Assembly (NCBI RefSeq): GCF_947331815.1 | Contig: NZ_OX373462.1 | Location: forward strand, 1,289,376-1,353,375 | Source: Cyanobacterium sp. uoEpiScrs1 | GTDB lineage: Bacteria; Cyanobacteriota; Cyanobacteriia; Cyanobacteriales; Microcystaceae | Direction: 5' to 3' | Length of the DNA stretch: 64,000 bases | Shown: positions 33,258 through 43,424 of the stretch, piece after piece | Layout of the letters: every line of letters begins with the position of its first letter | Numbering within the stretch: position 1 is the stretch's first letter | Position numbers and translations under genes: made by a program | The notes under the pieces: generated by a model | What the model was told of the DNA's origin: nothing | Database searches by the model: none | What the model saw: only the letters and a program-made list of their open reading frames with translations

Positions 33258-33848
33258 ATGAGCTTAGAAGAAGAAAAGGCAAATAGTTCTGCAGATTGCG
33301 AATCAAAAAAAGTAAAGAATCAAATTTGGAAAATACTTTTAGAAAATTTGAAAATTGTTGTTATCGCCTCGATTTTAGCATTCATTATTCGCACTTTCAT
33401 TGCTGAGCCACGCTACATTCCATCTGAGTCTATGTTACCGACACTACAAGAAGGTGATCGCTTGGTAATAGAAAAAGTTTCTTATTATTTTCATCCTCCC
33501 CAAAGAGGTGATGTTGTTGTGTTCGAACCTCCTATACAATTGAGATTACAGGGATATAAAAAAGAACAAGCATTTATTAAAAGAGTTGTTGGAGTCGGAG
33601 GAGAAACTATCGCTATTATCGATGGAAAAGTGTATATTGACAATCAATCACTACCAGAAGATTATATTTTAGAATCTCCTCATTATAACTTGAAACCTAT
33701 TACTATTCCTGATAGCCAATTATTTGTTATGGGAGATAATCGAAATAACAGCAATGATTCCCACATCTGGGGTTTTTTGCCTAGAGAAAATGTAATTGGC
33801 CATGCAGTTTTTAGATTTTTCCCTTTTCAGCGAATTGGCAATGTTTGA
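33258..33848 (+). CDS. lepB: signal peptidase I
   Basis: Membrane-bound Ser/Lys protease that removes signal peptides of exported proteins. One membrane helix spans about residues 30-48. The catalytic Ser58 is in IPSESMLPTLQEGDRLV, and Lys108 is in FIKRVVGVGGETI. The GDNRNNSNDSHIWGFL box is near the C-terminus. Length is 196 residues, normal for cyanobacterial LepB. Starts at ATG 33258, 35 bases after the original mazG end, so the two may be co-transcribed. Signal-peptide clients in this window include plastocyanin and the porin. Confidence 0.94.
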   Translation: MSLEEEKANSSADCESKKVKNQIWKILLENLKIVVIASILAFIIRTFIAEPRYIPSESMLPTLQEGDRLVIEKVSYYFHPPQRGDVVVFEPPIQLRLQGYKKEQAFIKRVVGVGGETIAIIDGKVYIDNQSLPEDYILESPHYNLKPITIPDSQLFVMGDNRNNSNDSHIWGFLPRENVIGHAVFRFFPFQRIGNV

Positions 33849-33934
33849 ATCATCAATACCTAGGGGGTTCAGAGGTGATTCATTGATGCGCATAAACTCT
33901 AGAAAACTTCATAAATTCTGAGTCTAATATTTCT

Positions 33935-34786
33935 TTAAATCTTTTTTAGAGTATTTTTTACCCAATCATACCAAGTCGATAAACCCTCTCCTGTAACTGA
34001 AGAAACTTGAAAAATGCGAATATTAGGATTAACTTGTTTGGCGTAATTTAAACAACGGTTTATATCAAACTGAAGATAAGGAAGTAAATCAATTTTTGTT
34101 AGAATTATTACGTTACTTTTTCGAAACATATGGGGATATTTTATTGGTTTATCTTCTCCTTCCGTTACAGAAAGAATGGCAACTTTAGTATACTCGCCTA
34201 AATCGAATAATGCTGGACAAACTAAATTACCTACATTTTCAATCATCAAAACAGAATTAGTAGGAAGATTTAATTCTGTGCAACTTTTTTCTATCATTGC
34301 TGCTTCTAGATGACATCCTGTCCCTGTATTAATTTGAATAACCTTACATCCAGTTTTCTGTATTTTACGGGCATCATTTTCCGTTTCTTGATCTCCTTCA
34401 ACCACACTAATTGTTATCCTGTCTTTTAAATCCTTAATTGTTCTAGTCAGTAAAGTTGTCTTCCCTGAACCTGGAGAACTCACTAAATTTAAAGCCAGAA
34501 TATTATGTTTTTTAAACCAAATTCGATTCTGTGCTGCGATCGAGTCATTTTTTTTTAGAATGTTTTCTTCTAAGCTAAGGCTTGTACCGTGTACTTGAGA
34601 ATGAAATTGAGGTGACTTTGTTGTAGGATGAGAGTGATGACTTTGATGATTATGGGAATGGGCAGCTATTGTCTCATCCTCTAAAGCTTTATCGTAATGG
34701 TGCTCGTCGAATTTTGTTTTAACTTCCGTTTCGAAACTAGTAAATTGGATTTGAGCATTATCTGAACAACCACATGTTATGCACAT
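33935..34786 (-). CDS. hypB: hydrogenase nickel-incorporation GTPase HypB
   Basis: A SIMIBI-class GTPase that delivers nickel to the NiFe-hydrogenase large subunit together with HypA. The N-terminus has CGCSDNAQ (the high-affinity metal motif) and then a His-rich stretch at about residues 40-65. The P-loop is LVSSPGSGKTTLLTRTI near residue 100, followed by VVEGDQETENDA and the LTKIDLLPYL guanine-specificity box. Length is 283 residues. Starts at ATG 34786, 6 bases after hypA, so they form an operon. Retention implies a NiFe hydrogenase, most likely the uptake hydrogenase that recycles H2 from nitrogenase; neither is in this window. Confidence 0.95.
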   Translation of the reverse strand: MCITCGCSDNAQIQFTSFETEVKTKFDEHHYDKALEDETIAAHSHNHQSHHSHPTTKSPQFHSQVHGTSLSLEENILKKNDSIAAQNRIWFKKHNILALNLVSSPGSGKTTLLTRTIKDLKDRITISVVEGDQETENDARKIQKTGCKVIQINTGTGCHLEAAMIEKSCTELNLPTNSVLMIENVGNLVCPALFDLGEYTKVAILSVTEGEDKPIKYPHMFRKSNVIILTKIDLLPYLQFDINRCLNYAKQVNPNIRIFQVSSVTGEGLSTWYDWVKNTLKKI

Positions 34787-34792
34787 TTCCTT

Positions 34793-35122
34793 TTATACCT
34801 CTATTTCCTTAATTTTTAATTCTTGTCCTTGAATAATATCTAACTTGACGCTGTGACAGCAATCACAACTCCCAAAAGGTTGAGAAAGGTTGACTTCTGC
34901 CCCACAGTTTTGACATTTTCCTCTCCCTGGCACTTCAATAATCTCTAAAGTTGCACCTTCTAAAACTGTTCCTTGACAGCAAATATCAAAACAAAAATAA
35001 ATCGAATCAACCATAACTGTTGACAGTTGTCCTATCTCTAGAGTGACACGCTTAACCAGTAATCCTTTAGCGTGTTCAGCCACAATAGCTACAACATTTC
35101 GAGTAATTCCTAATTCATGCAT
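34793..35122 (-). CDS. hypA: hydrogenase nickel-insertion protein HypA
   Basis: Nickel metallochaperone for NiFe hydrogenase maturation. It begins MHELGITRNVV, with the nickel-binding Met-His-Glu right after the start. The zinc site is two CxxC pairs: GKCQNCG and CDCCHS. Length is 109 residues, typical. Starts at ATG 35122. First gene of a two-gene hypAB operon with a 6-base gap. No urease genes are in view, so a hydrogenase role is favoured. Confidence 0.95.
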   Translation of the reverse strand: MHELGITRNVVAIVAEHAKGLLVKRVTLEIGQLSTVMVDSIYFCFDICCQGTVLEGATLEIIEVPGRGKCQNCGAEVNLSQPFGSCDCCHSVKLDIIQGQELKIKEIEV

Positions 35123-35231
35123 AAATATTGATAAAAACAGGAATATGACTATCCTAGTATATTTAACTGTAAATTATTAAAAATAATAGTCTATTTTAAG
35201 ATTTTGCTTTATTATTAATAGCTATTTAAGA

Positions 35232-36281
35232 TTAGCTTTTCAACAAAAACCACTCTAAAACTCTATTCCATGCCCACCAAACATCAGGATCATTTGCTAA
35301 TTTCTGTCCTTTTTTACTATTTAAATAATGAACATGTCCACCATATTTAGTTAGCAGTAATTTAACTTGATTATTATCCTTGCAAGCTTTGTGTAAGTCA
35401 GAGATGATTGATGGATCAAACATCGGATCATCTGCAGCGTAGATAATCAAAGTAGGTTTAGTTAAATACCTTAAAAAGGGTAAAGGGCTACTCGCTCGAT
35501 AGTAGTCTTCTACCGAAGGAAAACCTAATGGTTGAATTACTAATTCTTCGTCAAATTTACAAATACTATTAGCTCGCTTAATGGCATTAGGATTGATGCT
35601 ATAAGGATAGCGTTGATAAATACGCCAAGCTAAATTATTAATATTTTTAGCAATAGATTGTTCGATATATCGTCCTAATGGAGAAAGCATTAAATAGGAC
35701 AGAGAACGATTAGTATCAAGATTTGGGCAAATTACTGCCGCTCCTCCAATCTCCGAGGCATCTAAAGGTAAATTACCACCCCAGTCGGATAAAGTTTCGG
35801 TAGCTTTAACTCCCCATAATGCCAGTTGTCCCCCCAAAGAATAACCTGTAAACCAAAATGGTGCAGGACACCCCATTGCTTTTGCTTGCGCTGCAATCCT
35901 TACAAAATCTTCTCCTTCATGTAAACCGTTGGATGTTAGTGATGGAGATAACTCTGCCGTTTTCCCATGAGCTCTCCAATCAAATAAAACCATAGCATAA
36001 TTTTCTGCCCATCCCTTACGTCCCAACAATCTCAAAAACCATTGATTATCTAAATTTCCTGTAATGCCATAGGTTCCAATAATTGTTCCTTGGGGTTGAT
36101 CAGAAATAGCAATGCGGCCAAATAAAGGAACGCCATTAGCTCCCTGAAAAATACAGTCTTGATAAGAGGGTTCTTTATGACAAATTGTTTTTGTCCAGTT
36201 ACTGCCTGATCGCAAGGTTGTATATATAGTCATTGATAGCCCATGTCTCAGTAGAGGCGCGGGATAGAAGCTAGAAGACAT
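35232..36281 (-). CDS. YheT-like alpha/beta hydrolase
   Basis: A 349-residue hydrolase. The nucleophile elbow is FTGYSLGGQLALWG near residue 148; the acid fits YAADDPMFDPSII and the base fits KYGGHVHYLNSKKG. VLFDWRAHGKTAELSPSLTS matches the conserved region of the YheT/ABHD family. The substrate is unknown; esters or lipids are likely. Starts at ATG 36281. It lies 110 bases downstream-side of hypA on the same strand but separated enough that co-transcription is uncertain. Confidence 0.78.
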   Translation of the reverse strand: MSSSFYPAPLLRHGLSMTIYTTLRSGSNWTKTICHKEPSYQDCIFQGANGVPLFGRIAISDQPQGTIIGTYGITGNLDNQWFLRLLGRKGWAENYAMVLFDWRAHGKTAELSPSLTSNGLHEGEDFVRIAAQAKAMGCPAPFWFTGYSLGGQLALWGVKATETLSDWGGNLPLDASEIGGAAVICPNLDTNRSLSYLMLSPLGRYIEQSIAKNINNLAWRIYQRYPYSINPNAIKRANSICKFDEELVIQPLGFPSVEDYYRASSPLPFLRYLTKPTLIIYAADDPMFDPSIISDLHKACKDNNQVKLLLTKYGGHVHYLNSKKGQKLANDPDVWWAWNRVLEWFLLKS

Positions 36282-36477
36282 AGCTTACAAAATTCGAAAT
36301 TTTTCAGCTAATCCTAACATTATTCAGGAGATAATCGAAGGTTATATCAGCAAAGACTAACAATCTTAGACTCTCTTTCTCAGAATCATGCTTATAATCG
36401 GGACAGGATTCTTTATTTTCCGATCGCATTTCTTAGTTAGCCTTTACAATACACGATAGTAATTACTATCTTATGTT

Positions 36478-37224
36478 ATGCCTCGAATATTAGTAATAGA
36501 CGACGATGCTGCAATTGCTGAATTAGTCTCCATCAATTTGGAGATGGCCGGTTATGATGTCAATCAAGCAGAAGACGGTATTAAAGGACAAGCTTTAGCC
36601 GTTCAATTACAACCAGACTTAATCATGCTTGACCTGATGTTGCCTAAGGTTGATGGTTTCACTGTCTGTCAGCGACTGCGCCGAGACGATCGCACAGCCG
36701 ATATTCCTGTATTGATGTTAAGTGCTTTAGGGCAAACTCAAGACAAAGTAGAAGGGTTTAATGCTGGAGCTGATGACTATCTCACCAAACCATTTGAGGT
36801 AGAAGAAATGTTAGCTAGAGTTCGGGCGTTGTTACGACGGACTGACCGAATTCCGCAAGCAGCTAAACATTCAGAAATTCTCAACTATGGTCCATTGACT
36901 TTGATTCCAGAGCGATTTGAAGCTATTTGGTTTGAAAAGACTGTCAAGTTGACCCATTTAGAATTTGAATTACTTCATTGTCTCTTGCAACGTCACGGAC
37001 AAACTGTCTCTCCAAGTGAAATTCTTAAAGAAGTTTGGGGATACGATCCCGATGACGATATTGAAACTATTCGGGTTCATATCCGCCACTTAAGGACTAA
37101 ATTAGAACCAGATCCTAGACATCCTTGCTATATCAAAACTGTGTATGGTGCAGGTTATTGCCTAGAGTTACCTAGTGCTGAACAACTTATTGAACAACCT
37201 GAACCTGATGCGGCCACTGTTTGA
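36478..37224 (+). CDS. rpaA: response regulator RpaA
   Basis: OmpR-family transcription factor. The receiver domain (1-120) has the acidic pocket VIDDDAA, phospho-acceptor Asp52 in [13 protein letters not shown], and the [11 protein letters not shown]ys. The winged-helix DNA-binding domain (about 135-235) carries [20 protein letters not shown] and [16 protein letters not shown]. The protein matches my recall of RpaA, the master output regulator of the cyanobacterial clock and of phycobilisome energy coupling, almost residue for residue, and differs clearly from RpaB. Length is 248 residues. SasA, CikA or Kai genes are not in the window. Strong conservation suggests it still sets day-night gene expression. 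Confidence 0.88.
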   Translation: MPRILVIDDDAAIAELVSINLEMAGYDVNQAEDGIKGQALAVQLQPDLIMLDLMLPKVDGFTVCQRLRRDDRTADIPVLMLSALGQTQDKVEGFNAGADDYLTKPFEVEEMLARVRALLRRTDRIPQAAKHSEILNYGPLTLIPERFEAIWFEKTVKLTHLEFELLHCLLQRHGQTVSPSEILKEVWGYDPDDDIETIRVHIRHLRTKLEPDPRHPCYIKTVYGAGYCLELPSAEQLIEQPEPDAATV

Positions 37225-37465
37225 GTGATGCATAATCAGGGAGAGGTATTTAGGTTTTGACGCCCTTAGCAACGATTAAGATGGGGGGTTTGTAGCGATA
37301 AAATTCCTAACGTTTACTTGTAAGGTAATTCACTTTTATCGTGAGATGATTAGGAAGCCATCAACTTCCCTTCCATGGTAGTAAAGGCTTAAAATAAGTC
37401 TTTAGTTTTCAAACTTAAGTCAACAGGAAGTTAAGTTTTTAACTTGGCAATTTGACAACTACTTT

Positions 37466-39193
37466 ATGTCTCCCCCCATTCAACCCTTACCTTCAGATGT
37501 TATTAGCCTCATTGCTGCTGGAGAAGTAATTGACTCTCTAGCCGCGGTGGTGCGTGAGTTAGCTGAAAATGCCCTTGATGCCCAAGCAACTCGTCTAGTT
37601 ATTTCTCTCTTACCAGAGGCATGGTGTGTAAAGGTGGCAGATAATGGTAAGGGGATGTCTCTCAATAACTTACGTAACTGTGCTAGACCTCACAGTACCA
37701 GTAAAATTACTCACTTCAATGATTTAGCGAAAATTACTAGTCTAGGATTTCGAGGAGAAGCATTACATAGTTTAGCCCAGGTCTGTGAGTTGGAAATTGC
37801 TAGCCGTTATGCGACAGACTCTCAAGGGATAGGATGGCATCTACGTTATGATAAACCAGGAACTCCCTTAATAGAACAACCAACGGCTATTGCTCCAGGA
37901 ACAATAGTGACTGGCTCCAATTTGTTTGGAAATATGCCAGTACGTCGTCGAGGTTTACCTTCTTTCTCGCAACAACTAAAGGCAATACAAACAATTGTTG
38001 AAAATCTAGCTTTATGCCATCCTCAGGTAAATTGGCAGGTATGGCATAATGAGCGATTGTATCTTAATATTGGTCCTGGAAAAACAGCTCAGGATATTTT
38101 GCCCCAACTCCTGAAACGAATTCATTATCATGATTTACAATTTATTTCACAACAAGTAAAAATTACCGGAAATTGCGTGCCACAGTCTTTAGAAAAGGCG
38201 CAATTACTCGATATACCTTCATCACTTTTAGAAAAAAACGGACTGGTCGAAGTGACTTTAGGATTGCCTGATCGCTGTCATCGCCGACGACCCGATTGGG
38301 TTAAAGTAGGAATCAATGGGCGTGTTGTGCGATTACCTCAATTAGAAAGAACTATCCTAAAAGCTTTTAGTCGAGCCTTACCTAAAGAGCGCTTTCCCAT
38401 TTGTTTTCTTCATCTAACTATTTCTCCTAATCATATTGATTGGAATCGTCATCCTGCTAAAGCTGAAATTTATCTTGATTCTATTGATTTTTGGCAAAAA
38501 ACGATCCCTAATATTATTGAACAAGGGTTGCAACTATTTCCTCAAAGCCTATCAATATCGTCTCAAAATAAACGTGTTCAAAAGTTAATTAAAGCGGTAG
38601 AAACGAAAGCAAATAATCATATTTTATCTAAAACTTCTAATGAGATAAAATTAATGCCTTTAAAGGCGATAGCACAAGTACGTAATACTTATATTGTGGC
38701 GGAACATTCAAATGGGTTATGGTTAATTGAACAACATATTGCCCAAGAAAGAATTATATATGAAAAGTTACAAAAAAATTGGGAATTTATAAGCTTAGAT
38801 ACACCCATAATTTTAGAAAAACTATCAGATTGCCAAGTTGAACAATTACAAAATATTGGGTTAAAGGTTGAAGGCTTCGGTAATAAAATGTGGGCAATTC
38901 GTACCATTCCCAAAATACTAGGTAAAAGGGATGATTGTAAAGATGCTTTGATAGAGTTGAGTTTAGGAGAAGATTTAGAAACGGCGCAAGTGGCTACTGC
39001 CTGTCGTAGTGCAATTCGCAATGGGACCCCAATGAATTTACCTCAGATGCAAGACCTTTTAGATAATTGGATAATCACTCGAAATCCCCGGACTTGCCCT
39101 CATGGTAGACCGATTTATTTATCTTTAGAAGATTCTTCTTTATCTAAGTTTTTCCGTCGTCATTGGGTAATCGGAAAAAGCCATGGGGTTTAA
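37466..39193 (+). CDS. mutL: DNA mismatch repair protein MutL, endonuclease type
   Basis: Couples MutS recognition to repair. The GHKL ATPase at the N-terminus has RELAENALDAQATRL (Glu34 catalytic), VADNGKGMS, GFRGEALHSLAQV and PVRRRGLPSF. The C-terminal endonuclease motif appears as EQHIAQERIIYEKL, a Glu-for-Asp version of DQHAxxExxxxE. ACRSAIRNG and CPHGRPIYL follow, typical of endonuclease MutLs. Length is 575 residues. Starts at ATG 37466. An intact mismatch-repair gene is notable in a genome collecting nonsense mutations, so the decay is not simply due to loss of mutL. Confidence 0.95.
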   Translation: MSPPIQPLPSDVISLIAAGEVIDSLAAVVRELAENALDAQATRLVISLLPEAWCVKVADNGKGMSLNNLRNCARPHSTSKITHFNDLAKITSLGFRGEALHSLAQVCELEIASRYATDSQGIGWHLRYDKPGTPLIEQPTAIAPGTIVTGSNLFGNMPVRRRGLPSFSQQLKAIQTIVENLALCHPQVNWQVWHNERLYLNIGPGKTAQDILPQLLKRIHYHDLQFISQQVKITGNCVPQSLEKAQLLDIPSSLLEKNGLVEVTLGLPDRCHRRRPDWVKVGINGRVVRLPQLERTILKAFSRALPKERFPICFLHLTISPNHIDWNRHPAKAEIYLDSIDFWQKTIPNIIEQGLQLFPQSLSISSQNKRVQKLIKAVETKANNHILSKTSNEIKLMPLKAIAQVRNTYIVAEHSNGLWLIEQHIAQERIIYEKLQKNWEFISLDTPIILEKLSDCQVEQLQNIGLKVEGFGNKMWAIRTIPKILGKRDDCKDALIELSLGEDLETAQVATACRSAIRNGTPMNLPQMQDLLDNWIITRNPRTCPHGRPIYLSLEDSSLSKFFRRHWVIGKSHGV

Positions 39194-39937
39194 TAACTTT
39201 AGAAGTAAATTTATTTGTCAAAAACAACAAAATAGAAGTCAATATAAATCATAAATTAGATTGTTATTTTAGTCTTATTACTATTACTCTTGTTCAAGAA
39301 TAGTACATACTTTTTTATAGTGATATCTTTATTGTGAATATTTTAATCTAGCTGTAATTTTTCCGTATTTTGTAAAAACTTCATGAACTTTTTTATAGAT
39401 AACTTTTACTTATTATTTGTTAATACATTCTACTATTTATACATCTATTTTCTTTTGAAATTATACTTCTACAAAGAAGTAGAACGCCTAATATCGTGAC
39501 TTAGTCAATTAGAATTTAAGTGTACTAAGTCAATAAACTTTTTATATTAACCTGCTAATTTAAATTAAAATAATACAGAGTGACAGTTTTTATTGATAAG
39601 CCATTAATTTTTATTTAATTTAATTGATGTAAAGCTCGGCAATGATAATATTTGATTTTGCCTGCTATTATTTTACTATTTATTTTTGCCGAAATATTAT
39701 TTATTAAAAATCTAAGGTTAATCACTTTTGTTTAAATACGATGAAAATATAATAATTTTCATCGTATTTAAACAAAAAACGTATAAAATCTTTTACTGTT
39801 TATCAATCTTCGTCTTACCACATTCCCTACAACATCAATATCTAAGGTATACGTAACAGAGAAATCAGCGAGGATGAACTAAAAATGTTAGGATTGCCTT
39901 AGAAGAAGAAACGTGATAAAAAAGGAACAAACGCTAC
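39194..39937. other. gap upstream of pnp with strong hairpin
   Basis: No gene recognised. The most notable content is the 23-bp perfect inverted repeat at 39726-39777, roughly 160 bases before the pnp start. The pnp ribosome site aaggaa lies near 39922. Confidence 0.5.
39726..39777. repeat. perfect 23-bp inverted repeat upstream of pnp
   Basis: The arms 39726-39748 and 39755-39777 are exact complements (ttttgtttaaatacgatgaa and on) with a 6-nt loop. It is the longest stem I found in the window. No T-tract follows on either strand. It could lie in the pnp leader as an RNase III-type processing stem, or end mutL transcripts. Confidence 0.85.
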
Positions 39938-42094
39938 ATGCAAGAGTTTGACAAGTCAATATCTTTTGACGGACGGGACATTCGGCTCAAGTTGGGACTA
40001 CTAGCCCCGCAAGCAGGGGGAGCTGTTTTAATCCAGTCTGGAGATACAGCAGTTTTAGTAACTGCAACACGAACAGCAGGGAGAGAAGGAATCGATTTTC
40101 TCCCCTTAACCGTAGACTATGAAGAAAGACTGTATGCCGCAGGGCGTATTCCCGGGGGATTTTTGCGACGAGAGGGGCGTCCCCCCGAAAAAGCCATCCT
40201 CATTAGCCGTCTAATTGATCGTCCTCTACGTCCTCTATGCCCCAATTGGATACGGGATGATATACAAATTATTGCGACAACTCTTTCGATGGATGAAGAA
40301 GTTCCCCCTGACGTTCTTGCAGTCACAGGATCATCAATTGCGATGATTGCTGCAAAGATTCCCTTCTTTGGTCCAATGGCTGCCGTTAGAGTAGGGTTAA
40401 TTGGGGATGATTTTATTATTAACCCTACCTACCGAGAAATAGACACAGGAGACTTAGATCTAGTAGTTGCGGGAAGTCCCGATGGAGTAGTCATGGTTGA
40501 AGCGGGAGCTAATCAACTCCCAGAACAAGATATCATCGAAGCAATTGACTTTGGCTATGAAGCAGTGCGGGATCTTATTCAAGCGCAGTGGGATGTGATG
40601 GAAGCGTTAGAACTCGAACTAACTACCGAAGAACCCCCACTAGTGAATGAAGCCGTTGAAACATTTATCCGTGATAATGCCTCGGAATCAATTAAAAAGG
40701 TATTGATAGAATACGATCTTGATAAAAGTAGTCGAGATAAATGTCTTGATGAGATTAAAGAAAATAAAGTTAACAAGGTTATCGCTGAATTACCTAAAGA
40801 AGACCCCATAAAGATAGCCGCTACCGAAGACCCCAAATCTATCAGCAAACTGTACAAGGATTTGACTAAAGAATTAATGCGTTCTCAGATTGTTAATGAT
40901 GGGGTTCGCGTTGATGGTCGTAAACTTGATGAAGTCCGTTCTATTTCCTCGCAAGTTAGCCTCTTACCCAAACGAGTTCATGGAAGTGGTTTATTTAGAC
41001 GGGGATTAACACAAGTACTATCCCTCGCTACTTTGGGAACCCCAGGGGATGCTCAGGATCTAGCTGATGATCTCCATCCTGAAGACGAAAAACGTTACTT
41101 GCATCACTATAATTTTCCTCCTTTCTCTGTTGGGGAGACAAAACCGATGCGTTCCCCTGGACGCCGAGAAATTGGACATGGGGCTTTGGCAGAACGGGCA
41201 ATAATCCCGATTCTTCCCCCGAAAGAAGAGTTTCCCTATGTAATCCGCATAGTATCAGAAGTGTTATCCTCTAATGGTTCTACGTCTATGGGGTCAGTTT
41301 GTGGTTCAACTCTGGCTTTAATGGATGCAGGAGTTCCTATTACTAAACCTGTTAGTGGTGCAGCTATGGGGCTCATCAAAGAAGGAGATGAAGTTCGTAT
41401 CTTGACTGATATTCAAGGAATTGAAGACTTTTTAGGTGATATGGACTTTAAAGTAGCTGGCACTGATAATGGTATTACAGCTCTACAAATGGATATGAAA
41501 ATAACTGGATTACCCATGGAAGTAGTGGCAAAAGCTATTGAACAAGCTCTTCCCGCTCGATTACATATCCTCGATAGAATGTTGTCCACTATTGATAAAC
41601 CTCGTACGAGTTTATCTCCTTATGCTCCCCGTCTACTGACTATGAAAATCGATCCCGATATGATCGGGCTAGTGATCGGCCCTGGTGGCAAAACTATTAA
41701 AGGCATCACAGAACAAACTGGTTCTAAAATTGACATTTCTGACGATGGAACTGTAACCATTGCAGCACTCGAAGCTGAAAAAGCTGAGAAGGCTAAGCAA
41801 ATCATTTACAATATGACTCGCAAACTTAATGAGGGTGAAGTTTATGCTGGTCGTGTTACCCGTATTATTCAGATTGGGGCTTTTGTCGAAGTACTTCCAG
41901 GGAAAGAAGGTATGATTCATATTTCTCAATTAGCCGAAGGGCGTGTGGGTAAGGTAGAAGATGAAGTTGCTGTTGGCGACGAGGTTGTCGTTAAAGTACG
42001 AGAAATTGATAGTAAAGGCCGCCTTAATTTGACTCGATTGGGCATTCATCCTGATGAAGCTGCTGCGGCTCGCCAAGCGACAGTTCCTGTCTAA
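39938..42094 (+). CDS. pnp: polyribonucleotide nucleotidyltransferase (PNPase)
   Basis: Phosphorolytic 3'-5' exonuclease and RNA tail polymerase. Two RNase PH-like domains are seen: the first with [20 protein letters not shown] and [10 protein letters not shown]; the second with [30 protein letters not shown] and [23 protein letters not shown] domain ([17 protein letters not shown]) and an S1 domain ([19 protein letters not shown]) end the protein. Length is 718 residues, full. Starts at ATG 39938 behind aaggaa. In cyanobacteria it both degrades RNA and adds heteropolymeric tails. Confidence 0.97.
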   Translation: MQEFDKSISFDGRDIRLKLGLLAPQAGGAVLIQSGDTAVLVTATRTAGREGIDFLPLTVDYEERLYAAGRIPGGFLRREGRPPEKAILISRLIDRPLRPLCPNWIRDDIQIIATTLSMDEEVPPDVLAVTGSSIAMIAAKIPFFGPMAAVRVGLIGDDFIINPTYREIDTGDLDLVVAGSPDGVVMVEAGANQLPEQDIIEAIDFGYEAVRDLIQAQWDVMEALELELTTEEPPLVNEAVETFIRDNASESIKKVLIEYDLDKSSRDKCLDEIKENKVNKVIAELPKEDPIKIAATEDPKSISKLYKDLTKELMRSQIVNDGVRVDGRKLDEVRSISSQVSLLPKRVHGSGLFRRGLTQVLSLATLGTPGDAQDLADDLHPEDEKRYLHHYNFPPFSVGETKPMRSPGRREIGHGALAERAIIPILPPKEEFPYVIRIVSEVLSSNGSTSMGSVCGSTLALMDAGVPITKPVSGAAMGLIKEGDEVRILTDIQGIEDFLGDMDFKVAGTDNGITALQMDMKITGLPMEVVAKAIEQALPARLHILDRMLSTIDKPRTSLSPYAPRLLTMKIDPDMIGLVIGPGGKTIKGITEQTGSKIDISDDGTVTIAALEAEKAEKAKQIIYNMTRKLNEGEVYAGRVTRIIQIGAFVEVLPGKEGMIHISQLAEGRVGKVEDEVAVGDEVVVKVREIDSKGRLNLTRLGIHPDEAAAARQATVPV

Positions 42095-42114
42095 CAATTA
42101 ACTCTAAACTCTAG

Positions 42115-42142
42115 GTACAGGTCAGTTGCTGTTGACCTGTAC
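42115..42142 (+). terminator. candidate hairpin after pnp
   Basis: A 10-bp perfect stem (gtacaggtca / tgacctgtac) with an 8-nt loop lies 20 bases after the pnp stop. No T-tract follows. It could be a 3'-end stabiliser; the DUF2808 gene starts only 32 bases later. Confidence 0.4.
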
Positions 42143-42173
42143 AGGTAACTCGAAACCCAACTTAGATTGATCA

Positions 42174-42728
42174 ATGGGCCATTTTAATTTTAAACCTATT
42201 TTAGGAATAGCAAGTCTACTGACTCTTGGTGTTTTCCCTGGACTAGCAGTGGACTTAGGGAATGGGACAACTATATTTAATAAGTCACCTCGTTTAGTTA
42301 AGACGATCACAACTTCAAGTGGTATTAGAGTGAAGGGGGCAAAGTATTACTTTACAATTGAGTTGGGAGATGACGTTGGTGAACCTCTGGAAAAACTAAC
42401 ACTGCAACAAGTTCAAACAATTCAAATTATTAATTTTGATTTAGATGAAACTTTTGCTTTTGAGGGAGAACCGAATAATCGAGGTAAGTCTTTGCCTATT
42501 GCTCGGATAAAGAAAAATTTAGATAATGGGGTTATTACCCTCATTTTTGATTATCCCATTGCTTCAGGAACAACCTTTACTGTTGGATTAAAACCACAGC
42601 AAAATCCTGATTCAGCAGGAGTTTATACATTCAGTCTGACTGCTTATCCCAAAGGACAAAAGTCTTTGGGATTATATCTTGGACTCGGTAGACTTCATTT
42701 TTCCCAACAAGATAATCATTTCCCCTGA
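42174..42728 (+). CDS. DUF2808 secreted protein
   Basis: A 184-residue protein with an N-terminal hydrophobic segment (about residues 8-26, ending near GLAVDLGNG) that should direct export. The body matches the cyanobacterial DUF2808 family: YYFTIELGDDVGEPLEKLTL, FAFEGEPNNRGKSLPIARI and FDYPIASGTTFTVGLKP near the centre. No function is established. It starts at ATG 42174 and follows pnp closely on the same strand. Confidence 0.75.
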   Translation: MGHFNFKPILGIASLLTLGVFPGLAVDLGNGTTIFNKSPRLVKTITTSSGIRVKGAKYYFTIELGDDVGEPLEKLTLQQVQTIQIINFDLDETFAFEGEPNNRGKSLPIARIKKNLDNGVITLIFDYPIASGTTFTVGLKPQQNPDSAGVYTFSLTAYPKGQKSLGLYLGLGRLHFSQQDNHFP

Positions 42729-42782
42729 ACCTAGAGAACAGTCCTTAAATTAGAAGAGGAAGATAAAAAATATAGAAACTAG

Positions 42783-42856
42783 GGCGAGCGATGGGACTTG
42801 AACCCACGAATGGCGGTACCACAAACCGCTGCCTTAACCACTTGGCTACGCTCGCC
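42783..42856 (-). tRNA. trnH: tRNA-His (anticodon GTG)
   Basis: The minus strand folds into a complete cloverleaf. The acceptor stem is GCGAGCG paired with CGCTCGC, with a genome-encoded G at -1 facing C73, the identity mark of tRNA-His. The anticodon arm is GCGGT-TTGTGGT-ACCGC, giving GTG. The T-loop is TTCAAGT. CCA is not encoded. It lies between two plus-strand small genes. Confidence 0.95.
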
Positions 42857-42957
42857 ATGTATACCCGGTACTTAATATAACATACTTTTTGTTTGTTTCA
42901 TGATCGTCTAAAATAAGTTACCCTAATAGTTGAACAAATTAGATAACTAAAACTGCG

Positions 42958-43338
42958 ATGGAAGCGTTACAATTAGCGAATGCAGTGGGAGGGGTTGCGT
43001 TGGCTGGGCTCGGTGTTCTAATGATAGTCACTAACCCTGGACAGAATGACTACGAACACTATGCTACTGATACTCTAACCGAATATTTAAAACAAGAAGT
43101 CTGTCTCCAAGCTCCTCAACAATTAGGAGACTTCTTGCGGAGCTATTGCAAAACTTTGGTAGATACAGGACGCCCTCAAATTGAACAAATAATTGCAAAA
43201 GAGACTATTCGGCGAAACTATCTTCTATTTAGTGTCTACGAAACTCAGTTATCATTACCTTTCCCAATTCCAAGTTATGAATTTGGTACAATAGGGGCTT
43301 TGCAAAAATTTTACACATACGAGATCCAGGAATTCTAA
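42958..43338 (+). CDS. DUF4359 protein
   Basis: A 126-residue cyanobacterial protein with one N-terminal hydrophobic stretch (about residues 8-26, GGVALAGLGVLMIVTNPGQ), probably a membrane anchor or signal. The following YATDTLTEYLKQEVCLQAP and RRNYLLFSVYETQLSLP match DUF4359 as I recall it. The two Cys residues could form a disulphide in the periplasm. Starts at ATG 42958. Function unknown. Confidence 0.7.
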   Translation: MEALQLANAVGGVALAGLGVLMIVTNPGQNDYEHYATDTLTEYLKQEVCLQAPQQLGDFLRSYCKTLVDTGRPQIEQIIAKETIRRNYLLFSVYETQLSLPFPIPSYEFGTIGALQKFYTYEIQEF

Positions 43339-43424
43339 GACAAGTTTTGATCTATTATTTAACAATAAATTAGGAATTTATCGTAACTGATCATCATAGA
43401 TAACTAACCTACCCCCTTAACTTT

